DNA of 64,000 nucleotides from Streptomyces sp. NRRL F-5135. GTDB lineage: Bacteria > Actinomycetota > Actinomycetes > Streptomycetales > Streptomycetaceae. Below are positions 9,819 to 19,920 of this stretch, one piece after another. The notes below the pieces were generated by a model that saw nothing but the letters and a program-made list of their open reading frames with translations, had not been told where the DNA came from and made no database searches. Within the stretch, counting starts at the first letter, position 1; each line of letters begins with the position of its first letter. The position numbers and the translations under genes are program-made. The stretch is from contig NZ_JOHR01000018.1 of assembly GCF_000719775.1 (NCBI RefSeq), positions 62,001 through 126,000 on the forward strand, written 5' to 3'.

Positions 9819-12800
9819 GTGTCGTCTCAGTCCCCCAGTAACGCGAGCATCTCCACCGACGAAGACGGGCAAGGGAAGAACCCTGCCGCGGCCTTCGGGG
9901 CCAATGAATGGCTCGTGGACGAGATCTACCAGCAGTACCTCCAGGACCCGAACTCCGTCGACCGCGCCTGGTGGGACTTCTTCGCCGACTACAAGCCGGG
10001 CACCCCCGGCGCGGCGGACAAGCCCGCGGTCGCGGGGGCCGCGGCGCCCACGCCGCCCACCGCCGCCCGGACCGCTCCGGCCGCCGCGCCGGCGAAGCCC
10101 GCGGCGCCGGCCCGGCAGGCTCCCGCCGCGCCCGCCGAGCAGGCGGCCGCCGCCCCGGCACCCGCGAAGGCCGCCGCGCCGGCTCCGGCCGCGGCGAAGG
10201 CCAAGGCGCCCGCCGCCGAGGGCACGGCGGCCGAGGCCCCCGCCGGCCCCGAGTACGTGACGCTGCGCGGCCCCTCCGCCGCCGTCGCGAAGAACATGAA
10301 CGCCTCGCTGGAGCTGCCCACGGCCACGTCCGTGCGCGCCGTCCCGGTGAAGCTGCTCTTCGACAACCGCATCGTCATCAACAACCACCTCAAGCGGGCC
10401 CGCGGCGGCAAGATCTCCTTCACGCACCTCATCGGGTACGCGATGGTGCAGGCGCTCAAGGTCATGCCGTCGATGAACTACTCCTACACGGAGAAGGACG
10501 GCAAGCCGACCCTGGTCAAGCCGGAGCACGTCAACTTCGGTCTGGCCATCGACCTGGTGAAGCCGAACGGTGACCGCCAGCTGGTCGTCGCGGGCATCAA
10601 GAAGGCCGAGACGCTCAACTTCTTCGAGTTCTGGCAGGCGTACGAGGACATCGTCCGCCGCGCCCGGAACAACAAGCTGACGATGGACGACTTCACCGGC
10701 GTCACGGTCTCCCTGACCAACCCCGGCGGCCTGGGCACCGTGCACTCCGTGCCGCGGCTGATGCCCGGTCAGTCGGTCATCATGGGCGTCGGTTCGATGG
10801 ACTACCCCGCCGAGTTCCAGGGCACCTCCCAGGACACCCTGAACAAGCTGGGCATCTCCAAGGTCATGACGCTGACGTCGACCTACGACCACCGTGTCAT
10901 CCAGGGCGCCGCGTCCGGCGAGTTCCTGCGGGTCGTCAGCCAACTGCTGCTCGGCGAGAACGAGTTCTACGACGAGATCTTCAAGTCGCTGCGGATCCCC
11001 TACGAGCCGGTCCGCTGGCTCAAGGACATCGACGCCTCGCACGACGAGGACGTCACCAAGCCCGCCCGGGTCTTCGAGCTGATCCACTCCTACCGGGTGC
11101 GCGGCCATGTCATGGCCGACACCGACCCGTTGGAGTACCGCCAGCGCAAGCACCCCGACCTGGACATCACCGAGCACGGGCTCACGCTGTGGGACCTGGA
11201 GCGGGAGTTCGCGGTCGGCGGCTTCGCCGGCAAGTCCATGATGAAGCTGCGCGACATCCTCGGCGTGCTGCGCGACTCGTACTGCCGCACCACCGGCATC
11301 GAGTTCATGCACATCCAGGACCCGAAGCAGCGCAAGTGGATCCAGGACCGCATCGAGCGCGGCGCGCACGCCAAGCCGGAGCGCGAGGAGCAGCTGCGGA
11401 TCCTGCGCAGGCTGAACGCGGCCGAGGCGTTCGAAACGTTCCTCCAGACCAAGTACGTCGGTCAGAAGCGGTTCTCGCTGGAGGGCGGCGAGTCCGTCAT
11501 CCCGCTGCTCGACGCGGTCATCGACGCCGCCGCCGAGTCGCGTCTCGACGAGGTCGTCATCGGCATGGCCCACCGCGGCCGCCTGAACGTCCTCGCCAAC
11601 ATCGTGGGCAAGTCGTACGCCCAGATCTTCCGTGAGTTCGAGGGCAACCTCGACCCGAAGTCGATGCACGGCTCCGGCGACGTGAAGTACCACCTGGGCG
11701 CCGAGGGCGTCTTCACCGGCCTGGACGGCGAGCAGATCAAGGTCTCGCTGACCGCCAACCCCTCGCACCTGGAGGCGGTGGACCCGGTCCTGGAGGGCGT
11801 GGTCCGCGCCAAGCAGGACATCATCAACAAGGGCGGCACGGACTTCACGGTCCTGCCGCTCGCGCTGCACGGCGACGCGGCCTTCGCCGGCCAGGGCGTC
11901 GTCGCCGAGACGCTGAACATGTCGCAGCTGCGCGGCTACCGCACCGGCGGCACGGTCCACGTCGTGATCAACAACCAGGTCGGCTTCACCGCCGCCCCGG
12001 AGTCCTCACGGTCGTCCATGTACGCGACCGACGTGGCCCGCATGATCGAGGCGCCGGTCTTCCACGTGAACGGTGACGACCCGGAGGCCGTGGTCCGGGT
12101 CGGCCGCCTCGCCTTCGAGTTCCGCCAGGCGTTCAACAAGGACGTCGTGATCGACCTCATCTGCTACCGCCGCCGCGGTCACAACGAGGGCGACAACCCG
12201 CAGTTCACCAACCCGCAGATGTACAACCTGATCGACAAGAAGCGCTCGGTGCGCAAGCTGTACACCGAGTCGCTGATCGGCCGTGGCGACATCACGCTGG
12301 AAGAGGCGGAGCAGGCGCTCCAGGACTTCCAGGGCCAGCTGGAGAAGGTGTTCGCCGAGGTCCGCGAGGCCACCTCGCAGCCCGCCCCGGCGCACGTCCC
12401 GGACGCGCAGGCCGAGTTCCCGGTCGCCGTCACGACCGCCGTCTCCCAGGAGGTCGTCAAGCGGATCGCCGAGTCCCAGGTCAACCTGCCGGACTCGGTC
12501 ACCGTCCACCCGCGGCTGCTGCCGCAGCTCCAGCGCCGCGCGTCGTCGGTGGACGACGGCTCGATCGACTGGGGCATGGGCGAGACCCTCGCCATCGGCT
12601 CGCTGCTGATGGAGGGCACCCCGGTCCGGCTCTCGGGCCAGGACACCCGCCGCGGTACGTTCGGCCAGCGCCACGCGGTCCTGGTCGACCAGGAGAAGGG
12701 CGAGGACTACACCCCGCTCCAGTACCTGAGCGAGGACCAGGCCCGCTACAACGTCTACGACTCGCTGCTCAGCGAGTACGCGGCGATGGGCTTCGAGTAC

Positions 12801-13613
12801 GGCTACTCGCTCGCCAGGCCGAACGCGCTGGTGATGTGGGAGGCCCAGTTCGGTGACTTCGTCAACGGCGCGCAGACCGTCGTCGACGAGTTCATCTCCT
12901 CGGCCGAGCAGAAGTGGGGCCAGACCTCCGGCGTCACACTGCTCCTGCCGCACGGCTACGAGGGCCAGGGCCCGGACCACTCGTCCGCCCGCCCGGAGCG
13001 CTTCCTCCAGATGTGCGCGCAGAACAACATGACGGTCGCCATGCCGACGCTGCCGTCGAACTACTTCCACCTGCTGCGCTGGCAGGTGCACAACCCGCAC
13101 CACAAGCCGCTCGTCGTCTTCACCCCGAAGTCGATGCTGCGTCTGAAGGCCGCGGCGTCCAAGGCGGAGGAGTTCACCAGCGGCGGCTTCCGCCCGGTGA
13201 TCGGGGACGCCGACGTGGACCCGGCCGCGGTCCGCAAGGTCGTCTTCTGCTCGGGCAAGGTCTACTACGACCTGGCGGCCGAGCGGGCCAAGCGCGGCGC
13301 CACGGACACCGCGATCCTGCGGCTGGAGCGGCTCTACCCGCTGCCGGGCGCGGAGCTCCAGGCGGAGATCGCCAAGTTCCCGAACGCCGAGAAGTACCTG
13401 TGGGCCCAGGAGGAGCCGGCGAACCAGGGTGCCTGGCCGTTCATCGCGCTCAACCTGATCGACCACCTGGACCTCGCGGTCGGCGCGGACATCCCGCACG
13501 GCGAGCGGCTGCGGCGCATCTCGCGTCCGCACTCGTCCTCGCCTGCGGTCGGCTCGGCCAAGCGCCACCAGGCGGAGCAGCAGCAGCTGGTGAACGAGGT
13601 CTTCGAGGCCTGA
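9819..13613 (+). CDS. kgd: Multifunctional 2-oxoglutarate dehydrogenase/decarboxylase
   Basis: A 1264-residue actinobacterial enzyme fusing an E2-like acyltransferase domain to a thiamine-diphosphate E1 component of the TCA cycle. The N-terminal helix carries the family's [17 protein letters not shown] motif. An Ala/Pro-rich linker of about 110 residues replaces the lipoyl domain. The acyltransferase domain ends in YDHRVIQGA with its catalytic His. The E1 part shows [31 protein letters not shown] and [13 protein letters not shown] 9819 is chosen because AGAGGG precedes it and homologues start at this SSQSPSN segment. Actinobacterial Kgd acts with an E1p/Lpd supercomplex and is regulated by the phospho-switched protein GarA/OdhI; the same is likely here. 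Downstream is a strong terminator. Confidence 0.96.
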   Translation: MSSQSPSNASISTDEDGQGKNPAAAFGANEWLVDEIYQQYLQDPNSVDRAWWDFFADYKPGTPGAADKPAVAGAAAPTPPTAARTAPAAAPAKPAAPARQAPAAPAEQAAAAPAPAKAAAPAPAAAKAKAPAAEGTAAEAPAGPEYVTLRGPSAAVAKNMNASLELPTATSVRAVPVKLLFDNRIVINNHLKRARGGKISFTHLIGYAMVQALKVMPSMNYSYTEKDGKPTLVKPEHVNFGLAIDLVKPNGDRQLVVAGIKKAETLNFFEFWQAYEDIVRRARNNKLTMDDFTGVTVSLTNPGGLGTVHSVPRLMPGQSVIMGVGSMDYPAEFQGTSQDTLNKLGISKVMTLTSTYDHRVIQGAASGEFLRVVSQLLLGENEFYDEIFKSLRIPYEPVRWLKDIDASHDEDVTKPARVFELIHSYRVRGHVMADTDPLEYRQRKHPDLDITEHGLTLWDLEREFAVGGFAGKSMMKLRDILGVLRDSYCRTTGIEFMHIQDPKQRKWIQDRIERGAHAKPEREEQLRILRRLNAAEAFETFLQTKYVGQKRFSLEGGESVIPLLDAVIDAAAESRLDEVVIGMAHRGRLNVLANIVGKSYAQIFREFEGNLDPKSMHGSGDVKYHLGAEGVFTGLDGEQIKVSLTANPSHLEAVDPVLEGVVRAKQDIINKGGTDFTVLPLALHGDAAFAGQGVVAETLNMSQLRGYRTGGTVHVVINNQVGFTAAPESSRSSMYATDVARMIEAPVFHVNGDDPEAVVRVGRLAFEFRQAFNKDVVIDLICYRRRGHNEGDNPQFTNPQMYNLIDKKRSVRKLYTESLIGRGDITLEEAEQALQDFQGQLEKVFAEVREATSQPAPAHVPDAQAEFPVAVTTAVSQEVVKRIAESQVNLPDSVTVHPRLLPQLQRRASSVDDGSIDWGMGETLAIGSLLMEGTPVRLSGQDTRRGTFGQRHAVLVDQEKGEDYTPLQYLSEDQARYNVYDSLLSEYAAMGFEYGYSLARPNALVMWEAQFGDFVNGAQTVVDEFISSAEQKWGQTSGVTLLLPHGYEGQGPDHSSARPERFLQMCAQNNMTVAMPTLPSNYFHLLRWQVHNPHHKPLVVFTPKSMLRLKAAASKAEEFTSGGFRPVIGDADVDPAAVRKVVFCSGKVYYDLAAERAKRGATDTAILRLERLYPLPGAELQAEIAKFPNAEKYLWAQEEPANQGAWPFIALNLIDHLDLAVGADIPHGERLRRISRPHSSSPAVGSAKRHQAEQQQLVNEVFEA

Positions 13614-13629
13614 CGCCGGTACGGCTTCG

Positions 13630-13670
13630 AGGGCCCGGTGCCGCGCACGTTGTGCGCGACACCGGGCCCT
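13630..13670 (+). terminator. Strong intrinsic terminator after kgd
   Basis: An 11-bp stem (AGGGCCCGGTG 13630-13640 with its complement 13660-13670) encloses a second 7-bp stem (CGCGCAC/GTGCGCG) with a 3-nt loop and is followed by CCTCTTTCTTT. It also separates kgd from the convergent TIR-NB-ARC-TPR gene. Confidence 0.85.
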
Positions 13671-13745
13671 CCTCTTTCTTTGGGGGCTCGGTTCGCCTGC
13701 GGACGTGCCCGGCCGGGACGTCACGGGTGCCCCGGTGGGCGACGG

Positions 13746-16700
13746 TCAGATGATCTGGGGCTCGAAGTCCCAGTACGGGCGGTTGCGGGAGCGGGCCGTG
13801 ACCGTGTGCGTGTGCTGCGGGCCCAGCGTGGCCGCCAGGTCGTCCAGCGCCTCCCGCTCGACCTTCTCCGCCCGCCGGCTCTCCCGCAGCCCCCGCAGGT
13901 CCGCCGCGTGGGCGATCCGCGCGGAGAGCGTCAGGGGGTGGGTCCGGCCCAGGGACTCGGTGGCGCGGGTGATGGTGTCGCCGGTGAGCTCGGCGGCGCC
14001 CTCCGGGTCGCCCACGAGGTTCCGCAGGGCCGAGGCGTTGACGGCGCAGCCCAGCGTCCAGGGGTGGTCCCGGCCCACGGCCCCGGTCATGTCGCCCAGG
14101 GCCTGTTCGATCAGGGCGTGGGCCTGCTCCCGCTCCCCCACGTTGCGCAGGACCAGCGCGTGGTTGGCGCGGGTGCCCGCCACGTACGGGTGGTCCTCGC
14201 CCAGCATGCCCAGATAGCCGTGGACCACCCGGTCGCTCATCTCCACGGCCCGGTCGACATCGCCGTGCTCCCGGGCGAAACAGCTCAGGCTCGCCGCGAA
14301 CATCATGGTCAGCGGGTCGTGCTCGCCGAGGACCCGCTCGCAGCTCTCCAGGATCTGGGTGAACAGCGCGGCGGCCCGGCCGCGCTCGCCCGAGCGGTGG
14401 TGGCACAGCGCCAGGTTGTGCTCGGCGCGCAGGGTCTGGGGGTTGTCCCGGCCCAGCACGATCCGGTGCACCCGCACGCTCTGCGACTGGAGGGACTCGG
14501 CCTCGCTGTAGCGGCCGAGCAGCCGCAGGTCCGTGGCGTAGTTGAGCTCCGAGAAGAGGGTCCAGCTGTGCCGCGGGCGCAGCAGCTGCCGCCGGGCCTC
14601 CAGGGTGCGCCGGTTGAGCTCCAGGGAGTCCTCGTAGCGGCCGAGCAGCCGCAGCGAGATGGCCAGGTTGTTCTGCGCGTTGAGGGTGCGGGAGTCCTGG
14701 TCGCCCAGCAGTTCCCGGTAACTGGCCAGGGTCCACTCGGAGATGTCGAACGCCTCCCGGTACCGGCCGAGCCCGCGCAGGTCGGCGGCGAGCCCGCCGG
14801 CGGCCCGCAGGTGCTCCAGGTCCTTGGGCCCGCGCTCGGCGCGCAGGTGCTCCACCGCGGCGCGTTCGATGGCTTCCGTGCCGGCGTAGTCGCCGACGGC
14901 GCGCATCACGTTGGCGTAGTGGTAGCTCAGGTCCCAGATCCGGGAGTGGGTCTCGCCGAGGATCCGGCGCCACGCCGTCAGGGCGCGCCGGCCGAGCTTG
15001 ATGCCCGCCTGGTACTCGCCCGACAGGTACATGTACCGCAGGCAGTTCAGGACCAGCGTGTGCATCGCGGGGTCGGTGGACTCCAGCACCTCGGCCCACT
15101 TCAGGTGCGGGGTGATCTCCGCGTAGCGGGGCCAGAGCCGGGTGTCGGTGGGGCGCCCCGGGTCCGCCGCGACGAGCGCCCCGCGCACCACCTCGATGAA
15201 CTCGCGGTGGTCCCGCTCCGGCATGTCCTGGTGCACGATCTGGTGGACCATGCGGTGCATGTAGAGGGTGTCGCCGGCGGCCCCGGCGGCGCCCGTGTCC
15301 CCGAGTGTGTCGTGGACCTCGCGCTCGCCGACCCCGGCGGCGCGGACGACGGCGTACTGGCGCAGCTTGTTGATGGCGCGCGCCCAGCGCACCGGGTCGT
15401 CCACCAGTCCGCGCAGCTTCTCCGGGAGCCGCTCGGGCGGCAGGTCCCGCACCAGCCGTACGGGGATGGCGCCGGGCGCGAAGAACGTGCACAGCCGGAG
15501 CAGGTCGACGGATTCGGGGACGGTCTCGCGGAGTTTGTTCAGGAGTATCGACCAGCCGGTCTGGAAGGCGAGCGGGAAGTCCGCGGAGACCCGGACGACG
15601 TCCTGGTCGATGCCGTCCGCGAGCAGGTCGATGTACTCCTCGACCGACATGTCCGAGTCGTTGAGCCAGCCGGCGGTCTGGTCCAGCAGCAGTGGCAGGT
15701 CCTCCAGGGCGATCGCGAGCCGGTTCGCCTCGTCGTGGGTCAGGCGCGGGGCGCGGCGGCGTACGAACGCGACGGACTCGTCACGGTCGTACACCCGCAC
15801 CTCGACCAAGGTGCTGTTGTGCTCGCTCCACTCCGGGTTGCGCGAGGTGATCAGTACGTGGCCGGGTCCGGTGGGCACCAGGTCCCAGATGTCCTCGGGG
15901 TCGTCGGCACCGTCGAGGACCAGCAGCCAGCGGGCGTACGGGTCGCCCCTGCGCAGCGCGTCCCGCGCGGCGCGCAGCCGTTCGCCGTACTCGGCGCCGG
16001 TGGACAGGCCGAGCGCCGGGGCGAGTTCGGCGAGCCGCTGCCGGCAGGTGACGCGCTTGTCGGCGGAGACCCACCACACGACGTCGTACTCCGCGCCGAA
16101 GCGGTACACGTACTCGGCGGCCAGCTGGGTCTTGCCCACGCCCGACATGCCGTGCAGGGTCACCACCCCGGCGCCGCGGCCGGCCTGGAGGAGGGCGTGG
16201 TACGCCTCGTCGAGCAGCCGCTCGCGGCCGGTGAAGCGGGTGTTGCGCCGGGGCACACCGCCCCACACGTCGGGCGTGTCGGCCGGGTAGCGGGGCCCGC
16301 GGCGCGTGTCCTCGGTGTCGGGGAGCGGCTCGACGGGCAGGCCGAGCCGGGTGAGCACCCGCCGCTCGGCCTCGGCCTCGCCGACCGTGGTGAGGTCGGC
16401 GGCGGCGAAGACGGCGGTGGCCGCGGGCAGCGCGGAGGTGGTGACGGTGACGGCGGCGAACCGGCCGGCGTGGGAGGCGACCACGCCGCGCAGGGCCCTG
16501 TTCCACTCCTCGTAGCCGCGCGGCCCGAGTTGGAAGTACCAGTCGCTCAGGACGACGAGGATCGGGCCCGGCGCGAGCAGCAGGTCCTGGAAGGACTCCT
16601 CCAGCGGGATCTCCACCGGCGGGTCCCAGCGCTGGTAGGAGACCGTGTGTCCGCGCCGCTCCAGCCGGTCACCGATCCAGGCCGCCCAGGCGCGGTTGAA

Positions 16701-16766
16701 ACCGGCGAAGCTGATGGTGACGGTCTGTGGCACGGTCTTGGCAACTGGCTTGCGCTCTGCGGGCAT
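13746..16766 (-). CDS. fxsT: TIR-NB-ARC-TPR protein of the FxSxx-COOH system
   Basis: A 1006-residue NLR-like protein. Residues about 15-150 form a TIR-type domain (ISFAGFNRAWA, VVLSDWYF). An NB-ARC P-loop ATPase follows with Walker A GMSGVGKTQLA (Lys212), Walker B LLVLDGADDPEDIW and the RNBS-like LITSRNP. From about residue 560 to the end there are repeated tetratricopeptide units, recognisable by recurring RALxAxRRxLGxxHxxTL motifs about 42 residues apart. TIGRFAM names this architecture the FxSxx-COOH system TPR protein. It is the last gene of the minus-strand array, 191 nt after the HExxH gene, and may have its own promoter (-10-like TATGTT about 35 nt upstream of the start). Whether the TIR domain is an NADase or an adaptor is not clear; a catalytic Glu cannot be assigned. 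Confidence 0.9.
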   Translation of the reverse strand: MPAERKPVAKTVPQTVTISFAGFNRAWAAWIGDRLERRGHTVSYQRWDPPVEIPLEESFQDLLLAPGPILVVLSDWYFQLGPRGYEEWNRALRGVVASHAGRFAAVTVTTSALPAATAVFAAADLTTVGEAEAERRVLTRLGLPVEPLPDTEDTRRGPRYPADTPDVWGGVPRRNTRFTGRERLLDEAYHALLQAGRGAGVVTLHGMSGVGKTQLAAEYVYRFGAEYDVVWWVSADKRVTCRQRLAELAPALGLSTGAEYGERLRAARDALRRGDPYARWLLVLDGADDPEDIWDLVPTGPGHVLITSRNPEWSEHNSTLVEVRVYDRDESVAFVRRRAPRLTHDEANRLAIALEDLPLLLDQTAGWLNDSDMSVEEYIDLLADGIDQDVVRVSADFPLAFQTGWSILLNKLRETVPESVDLLRLCTFFAPGAIPVRLVRDLPPERLPEKLRGLVDDPVRWARAINKLRQYAVVRAAGVGEREVHDTLGDTGAAGAAGDTLYMHRMVHQIVHQDMPERDHREFIEVVRGALVAADPGRPTDTRLWPRYAEITPHLKWAEVLESTDPAMHTLVLNCLRYMYLSGEYQAGIKLGRRALTAWRRILGETHSRIWDLSYHYANVMRAVGDYAGTEAIERAAVEHLRAERGPKDLEHLRAAGGLAADLRGLGRYREAFDISEWTLASYRELLGDQDSRTLNAQNNLAISLRLLGRYEDSLELNRRTLEARRQLLRPRHSWTLFSELNYATDLRLLGRYSEAESLQSQSVRVHRIVLGRDNPQTLRAEHNLALCHHRSGERGRAAALFTQILESCERVLGEHDPLTMMFAASLSCFAREHGDVDRAVEMSDRVVHGYLGMLGEDHPYVAGTRANHALVLRNVGEREQAHALIEQALGDMTGAVGRDHPWTLGCAVNASALRNLVGDPEGAAELTGDTITRATESLGRTHPLTLSARIAHAADLRGLRESRRAEKVEREALDDLAATLGPQHTHTVTARSRNRPYWDFEPQII

Positions 16767-16957
16767 TCGACCGTTCTCCCTGCGTCGTCATACGCCTTTT
16801 AACATACCCGTGAGCCCCACGGATCGACCCTCACACGCGCCCGCGTCACGTTCTGTTACGCATCCGTGCCGCGCGGCGCTCCGCTTCCCGCGTGTGTGGT
16901 GTCACGCTCCGTGGCGAAGCCCGGTGGGTGCCGGTCGCCATTTTCGCCCATGGGGCG

Positions 16958-18385
16958 TCAGGAGCCGTTGCGTTGGCACCAGATGGTCCGGGCGGTGCGT
17001 ACGTAGGCCGCCGCGCGGGCCAGCTGGCCGGGCGGCGGGGGGCTGTCGGCGAGCCGGTGGTAGACCGCGATCATCTCGTTCACCAGCGTCCGGCCCTCGG
17101 TGGTGAGCGCGCCGGACCCGGCCAGTACCGGGAGGACGGCGCCGACCTGTTCGCGGCAGCGGGCGTGCTCGGCCCAGGCCGGGTCACGGTGGGCCGGACG
17201 GTCTGCGCCGAGCGCGAAGCGCTGCCAGTAGTCTGCCAGCGCGAGGTGGGAGTAGGCGCCTTGGAGCAGCCCGTCGAACGGCCTCGGGTCGGGACGCCAG
17301 GGTGCGAAGTGCCGGGGTGTGGCGTCCTCGTGGTGCAGGGGCGTGAGGGCGGCGAGCGCGGCGAGCTTGGCGTGCTGGAGTTCGTGCACGAGGGTGGAGG
17401 CGAGGAAGGCGGGGGTCGCGGGCCGGCTGCTGAGCACCGCGCCGAACGCCTCCCGGCGGGTGCCGCTGCAGTGTGCCGGTCCGTCGCCGGTGGGGGACGA
17501 CCCGGGCGGCGGGGACAGCGGGACGAGACAGCGCAGGAGGGCGGCGGCCTCCTGGGCGCGGTGTGCCCCGCCGATCCGCAGGAGGGGCTCCACGCCGGCC
17601 CAGGACCGCTCCCAGGCGGCCAGGGCCTCGTCGTCCAGCCGGGTGGCGGCGGACAGTCCGTGCCGTTCCAGGCCGGTGCCCGCGGTGCGGTGCGGGTCGA
17701 TGTCGTCCAGCACCACGGGGGTGGCACCGGGCAGCAGGGCGGGCAGGGTGCGGACGGGCTGCCAGCGCCGGTCGCCGGAACACGTCCCGTGCGGGAGCCT
17801 TTCGTGGACGAGTACGGAGACGGGGCGGGCGCCGCCCTGGCACAACGTCAGGTCCGTACCGTCGAAGGACAGGTCGACGGGGACCGGGGCACGCGAGCCG
17901 GGATCGGTGCGCAGCGCGCCCAGGCCGGGCAGGGCCAGGAGCCCGTCGTGGGCGGCGAGGCGGGTGTGGAAGGGCAGGCGGGCGCGGAGGGCCGCGACCG
18001 CCGCGAGCGCGCCGAGGTGGTCGAGGTCGTGGCGCAGGTGCGGTCCGGCGGCCGGTGTGGTGAGGCCGCGCAGACAGCGTTCGGCCCAGGGGCCCGCCAG
18101 CGGGTAGAGCAGGACGGTGCGCACGGCGGCCCGGTCGGCGCGTTCGGCGGCCTCCAGCAGCGCCCAGTTCTCCCGCAGCCGCGCGAGCGCGCCGGGCGGC
18201 AGCCGGCGCGGGTCCGGGGGGCCGGCCTCCGCCGCGTCGAGCAGGGCGCGCAGCAGGAGGAGACGGCGGGTGTGCTGGTCGCGTACGAGGAGGGCGAGGG
18301 CCTCGTCGCCGCCTTGGGTGCGGCCGAGTTCGCGCAGGATCCGCTCGGGGACGGCGTCGGCCGGAGGAACGGGCGCGGCGCTCAC
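16958..18385 (-). CDS. HExxH-motif peptide-modification protein (Fxs-associated)
   Basis: A 475-residue protein with a long helical N-terminal region and a C-terminal domain containing VHELQH (His334, Glu335, His338), the motif that names this family of putative peptide-modifying enzymes. Newer database naming, recalled here, treats such proteins as iron/2-oxoglutarate-dependent peptide beta-hydroxylases rather than proteases. The GTG at 18385 overlaps the fxsB stop as GTGA, so it is coupled to the maturase, and its substrate is probably the FxsA peptide. In some genomes the corresponding domain is fused to FxsB and inactivated; here it is separate and the HExxH motif is intact. The reaction it performs remains inferred. 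Confidence 0.82.
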   Translation of the reverse strand: MSAAPVPPADAVPERILRELGRTQGGDEALALLVRDQHTRRLLLLRALLDAAEAGPPDPRRLPPGALARLRENWALLEAAERADRAAVRTVLLYPLAGPWAERCLRGLTTPAAGPHLRHDLDHLGALAAVAALRARLPFHTRLAAHDGLLALPGLGALRTDPGSRAPVPVDLSFDGTDLTLCQGGARPVSVLVHERLPHGTCSGDRRWQPVRTLPALLPGATPVVLDDIDPHRTAGTGLERHGLSAATRLDDEALAAWERSWAGVEPLLRIGGAHRAQEAAALLRCLVPLSPPPGSSPTGDGPAHCSGTRREAFGAVLSSRPATPAFLASTLVHELQHAKLAALAALTPLHHEDATPRHFAPWRPDPRPFDGLLQGAYSHLALADYWQRFALGADRPAHRDPAWAEHARCREQVGAVLPVLAGSGALTTEGRTLVNEMIAVYHRLADSPPPPGQLARAAAYVRTARTIWCQRNGS

Positions 18386-19629
18386 CGGGCACCTCCGCCG
18401 AGCGCGGTGTCGAGCGCGGCGGCCACATGGCGCACCAGGCGGTCGAGGTCGGCGCAGTAGACGGACGGGTGGCCGAACCCGTGTCCGGCGCGGTAGCGGT
18501 GGGCGTAGTGTCCGCCGCCGCAGACGGTCAGCAGCGGGCAGGCCCGGCAGGTGGCGGCGAGCGCCCCGGCCCCGGCCTGCCGGGCGGCTATCCCGGGGTG
18601 GCGCAGGGCGTCGTCGAAGGTGTGGTGGAAGACGTCGAGCCCGGTCGCGGCGGCCGTGTCGTAGGCGGACTTCAGCGAGTCCACCTGCTCGATGGAGCCG
18701 TCGGTCTCCACCACGACGGCGTTGACCGGGTCGAGTCCGAGGGATTCGGTGGCGCCCGGCAGCCCCAGCAGCAGGGCGACGCACTCCTCGAAGAGCCGGA
18801 CCCGTACCTCCCTGCGGCCCGCCCGCCACCACCGGTCGAACACGGCGCACAGCCAGTCCCCGTACGGTGTGGCCCGCCCGGCGCCCGGGGCGTGGCGGCC
18901 GGGGTCGCCGCCGGGCAGGCCGGGCGGCGGGGCGGTCCAGTTGCCGTGCGGGAGCAGCAGGTCGAGGGCGGGCGGGCGGAGCGCGAGCAGCGACTCGTAC
19001 AGCTCGACGGGGTCGGTGCGCGGGTCGACGACGGTGAGGATCCCCGCGTACGCCTCCGGGTGGCGCGCGGCGAGCAGCCGGGCGCCGCGCGCGGCGGCGG
19101 GCCAGGAGGGGCGGCCGGCGTGGTCGGTGCGCAGGGCGTTGTGGGCGGGCAGGCCGCCGTCGAGGCTGATGCCGACGCGGACGCCGTACCGGGCGAGGAC
19201 GGCGGCCCGGTGCTCGGTGAGCAGGGTGGCGTTGGTCTGGACGGTCGCGTGGACGGCGCGGCCGGGGCCGACCCGGTCCCGTACGAGCGCGGCGAACCGG
19301 CCGAGCCGTTCGGCGCCCACGAGCAGGGGCTCCCCGCCGTGCAGGACGAGGGAGAGCGCGTCGAGCCCGTGTGCGGCGGCGTGTTCGGCGATCCGGTCCG
19401 CCGTGCGGTCCAGGACGGCCGGCGAGGCGGTGGCGGGCCGGGTGCGCCAGGTGCGGTCGGGGCCCGCGTAGAGGTAGCAGTAACGGCAGGCGAGGTTGCA
19501 GCGGCCGTGCGCCTTGACGATGAACTGCCCGAAGGGGACGGGGGCGGCCCCCGGTACCCGCGGTACGACCGCTGTTCCCGGCGTCCCCGCACCCGGGCCT
19601 TGCGCGGGCGGAATCGCCTGTCGAGACAC
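18382..19629 (-). CDS. fxsB: FxsB-family radical SAM/SPASM cyclophane-forming maturase
   Basis: A 415-residue radical SAM enzyme. The [4Fe-4S]-binding motif C44-x3-C48-x2-C51 (CNLACRYC) follows a PFGQFIVKAHGR strand typical of FxsB. The SAM-binding HGGEPLL follows, and the C-terminal SPASM region (CRACPLLTVC, GFGHPSVYC) would hold auxiliary clusters. FxsB enzymes join the aromatic carbon of Phe to the beta-carbon of a residue two positions on, making a three-residue cyclophane. GTG 19629 is preferred because GGGGGTG lies about 7 nt upstream; GTG 19650 is the alternative. The partner peptide FxsA is encoded 291 nt upstream, and the HExxH gene overlaps the stop codon. Confidence 0.93.
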   Translation of the reverse strand: MSRQAIPPAQGPGAGTPGTAVVPRVPGAAPVPFGQFIVKAHGRCNLACRYCYLYAGPDRTWRTRPATASPAVLDRTADRIAEHAAAHGLDALSLVLHGGEPLLVGAERLGRFAALVRDRVGPGRAVHATVQTNATLLTEHRAAVLARYGVRVGISLDGGLPAHNALRTDHAGRPSWPAAARGARLLAARHPEAYAGILTVVDPRTDPVELYESLLALRPPALDLLLPHGNWTAPPPGLPGGDPGRHAPGAGRATPYGDWLCAVFDRWWRAGRREVRVRLFEECVALLLGLPGATESLGLDPVNAVVVETDGSIEQVDSLKSAYDTAAATGLDVFHHTFDDALRHPGIAARQAGAGALAATCRACPLLTVCGGGHYAHRYRAGHGFGHPSVYCADLDRLVRHVAAALDTALGGGAR

Positions 19630-19859
19630 TCGGCACCCCCATGCGCGCACGGTCCGGCCGACGGCGTGTTTCCCGGTCGGGCCGGGGAGGCAAACGCGTG
19701 CGGAGGGATGTTGTCCGGTTCGACGGGCGTTCGGGGCCGAACTGGGCTTGATCCTTACGAGCGGCCCGGGGGCGTGCGGGGGCGGGCAGTGGGCGGTACG
19801 CGGGGTGGTACGGGCCGGGTCCGTACGCGCGTTGTCACCTGGGTTTTGTGTCCGGTGTC

Positions 19860-19919
19860 GCGTTGAAGGTCGCGTTCGAGATCGCGTTCGGGGGCGCGTT
19901 CGGGACCGCGTTCGGTGGG
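19860..19919. repeat. Five tandem 12-bp repeats next to the fxsA stop codon
   Basis: Five units starting GCGTT (GCGTTGAAGGTC, GCGTTCGAGATC, GCGTTCGGGGGC, GCGTTCGGGACC, GCGTTCGGTGGG) run head to tail and end 1 nt from the fxsA stop. On the minus strand the repeated core is GAACGC, and the last codons of fxsA contain a similar AACGCG. Confidence 0.85.
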
Positions 19920-19920
19920 C

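Noticed and set aside
9081..11960. A 959-codon frame antisense to the kinase and kgd
   Set aside because: It crosses the intergenic region and both real genes and reads as Leu/Gly/Val/Arg-rich noise.
13638..16802. A 1054-codon frame antisense to the TIR-NB-ARC-TPR gene
   Set aside because: Repeated GVG/LG motifs come from reading the TPR codons in reverse. No start signal or domain.
16958..19693. One long minus-strand frame that appears to fuse the region of fxsB and the HExxH protein
   Set aside because: In the fxsB part this frame is out of register with the radical SAM motifs. The correct reading is two genes joined by a GTGA overlap at 18382-18385.
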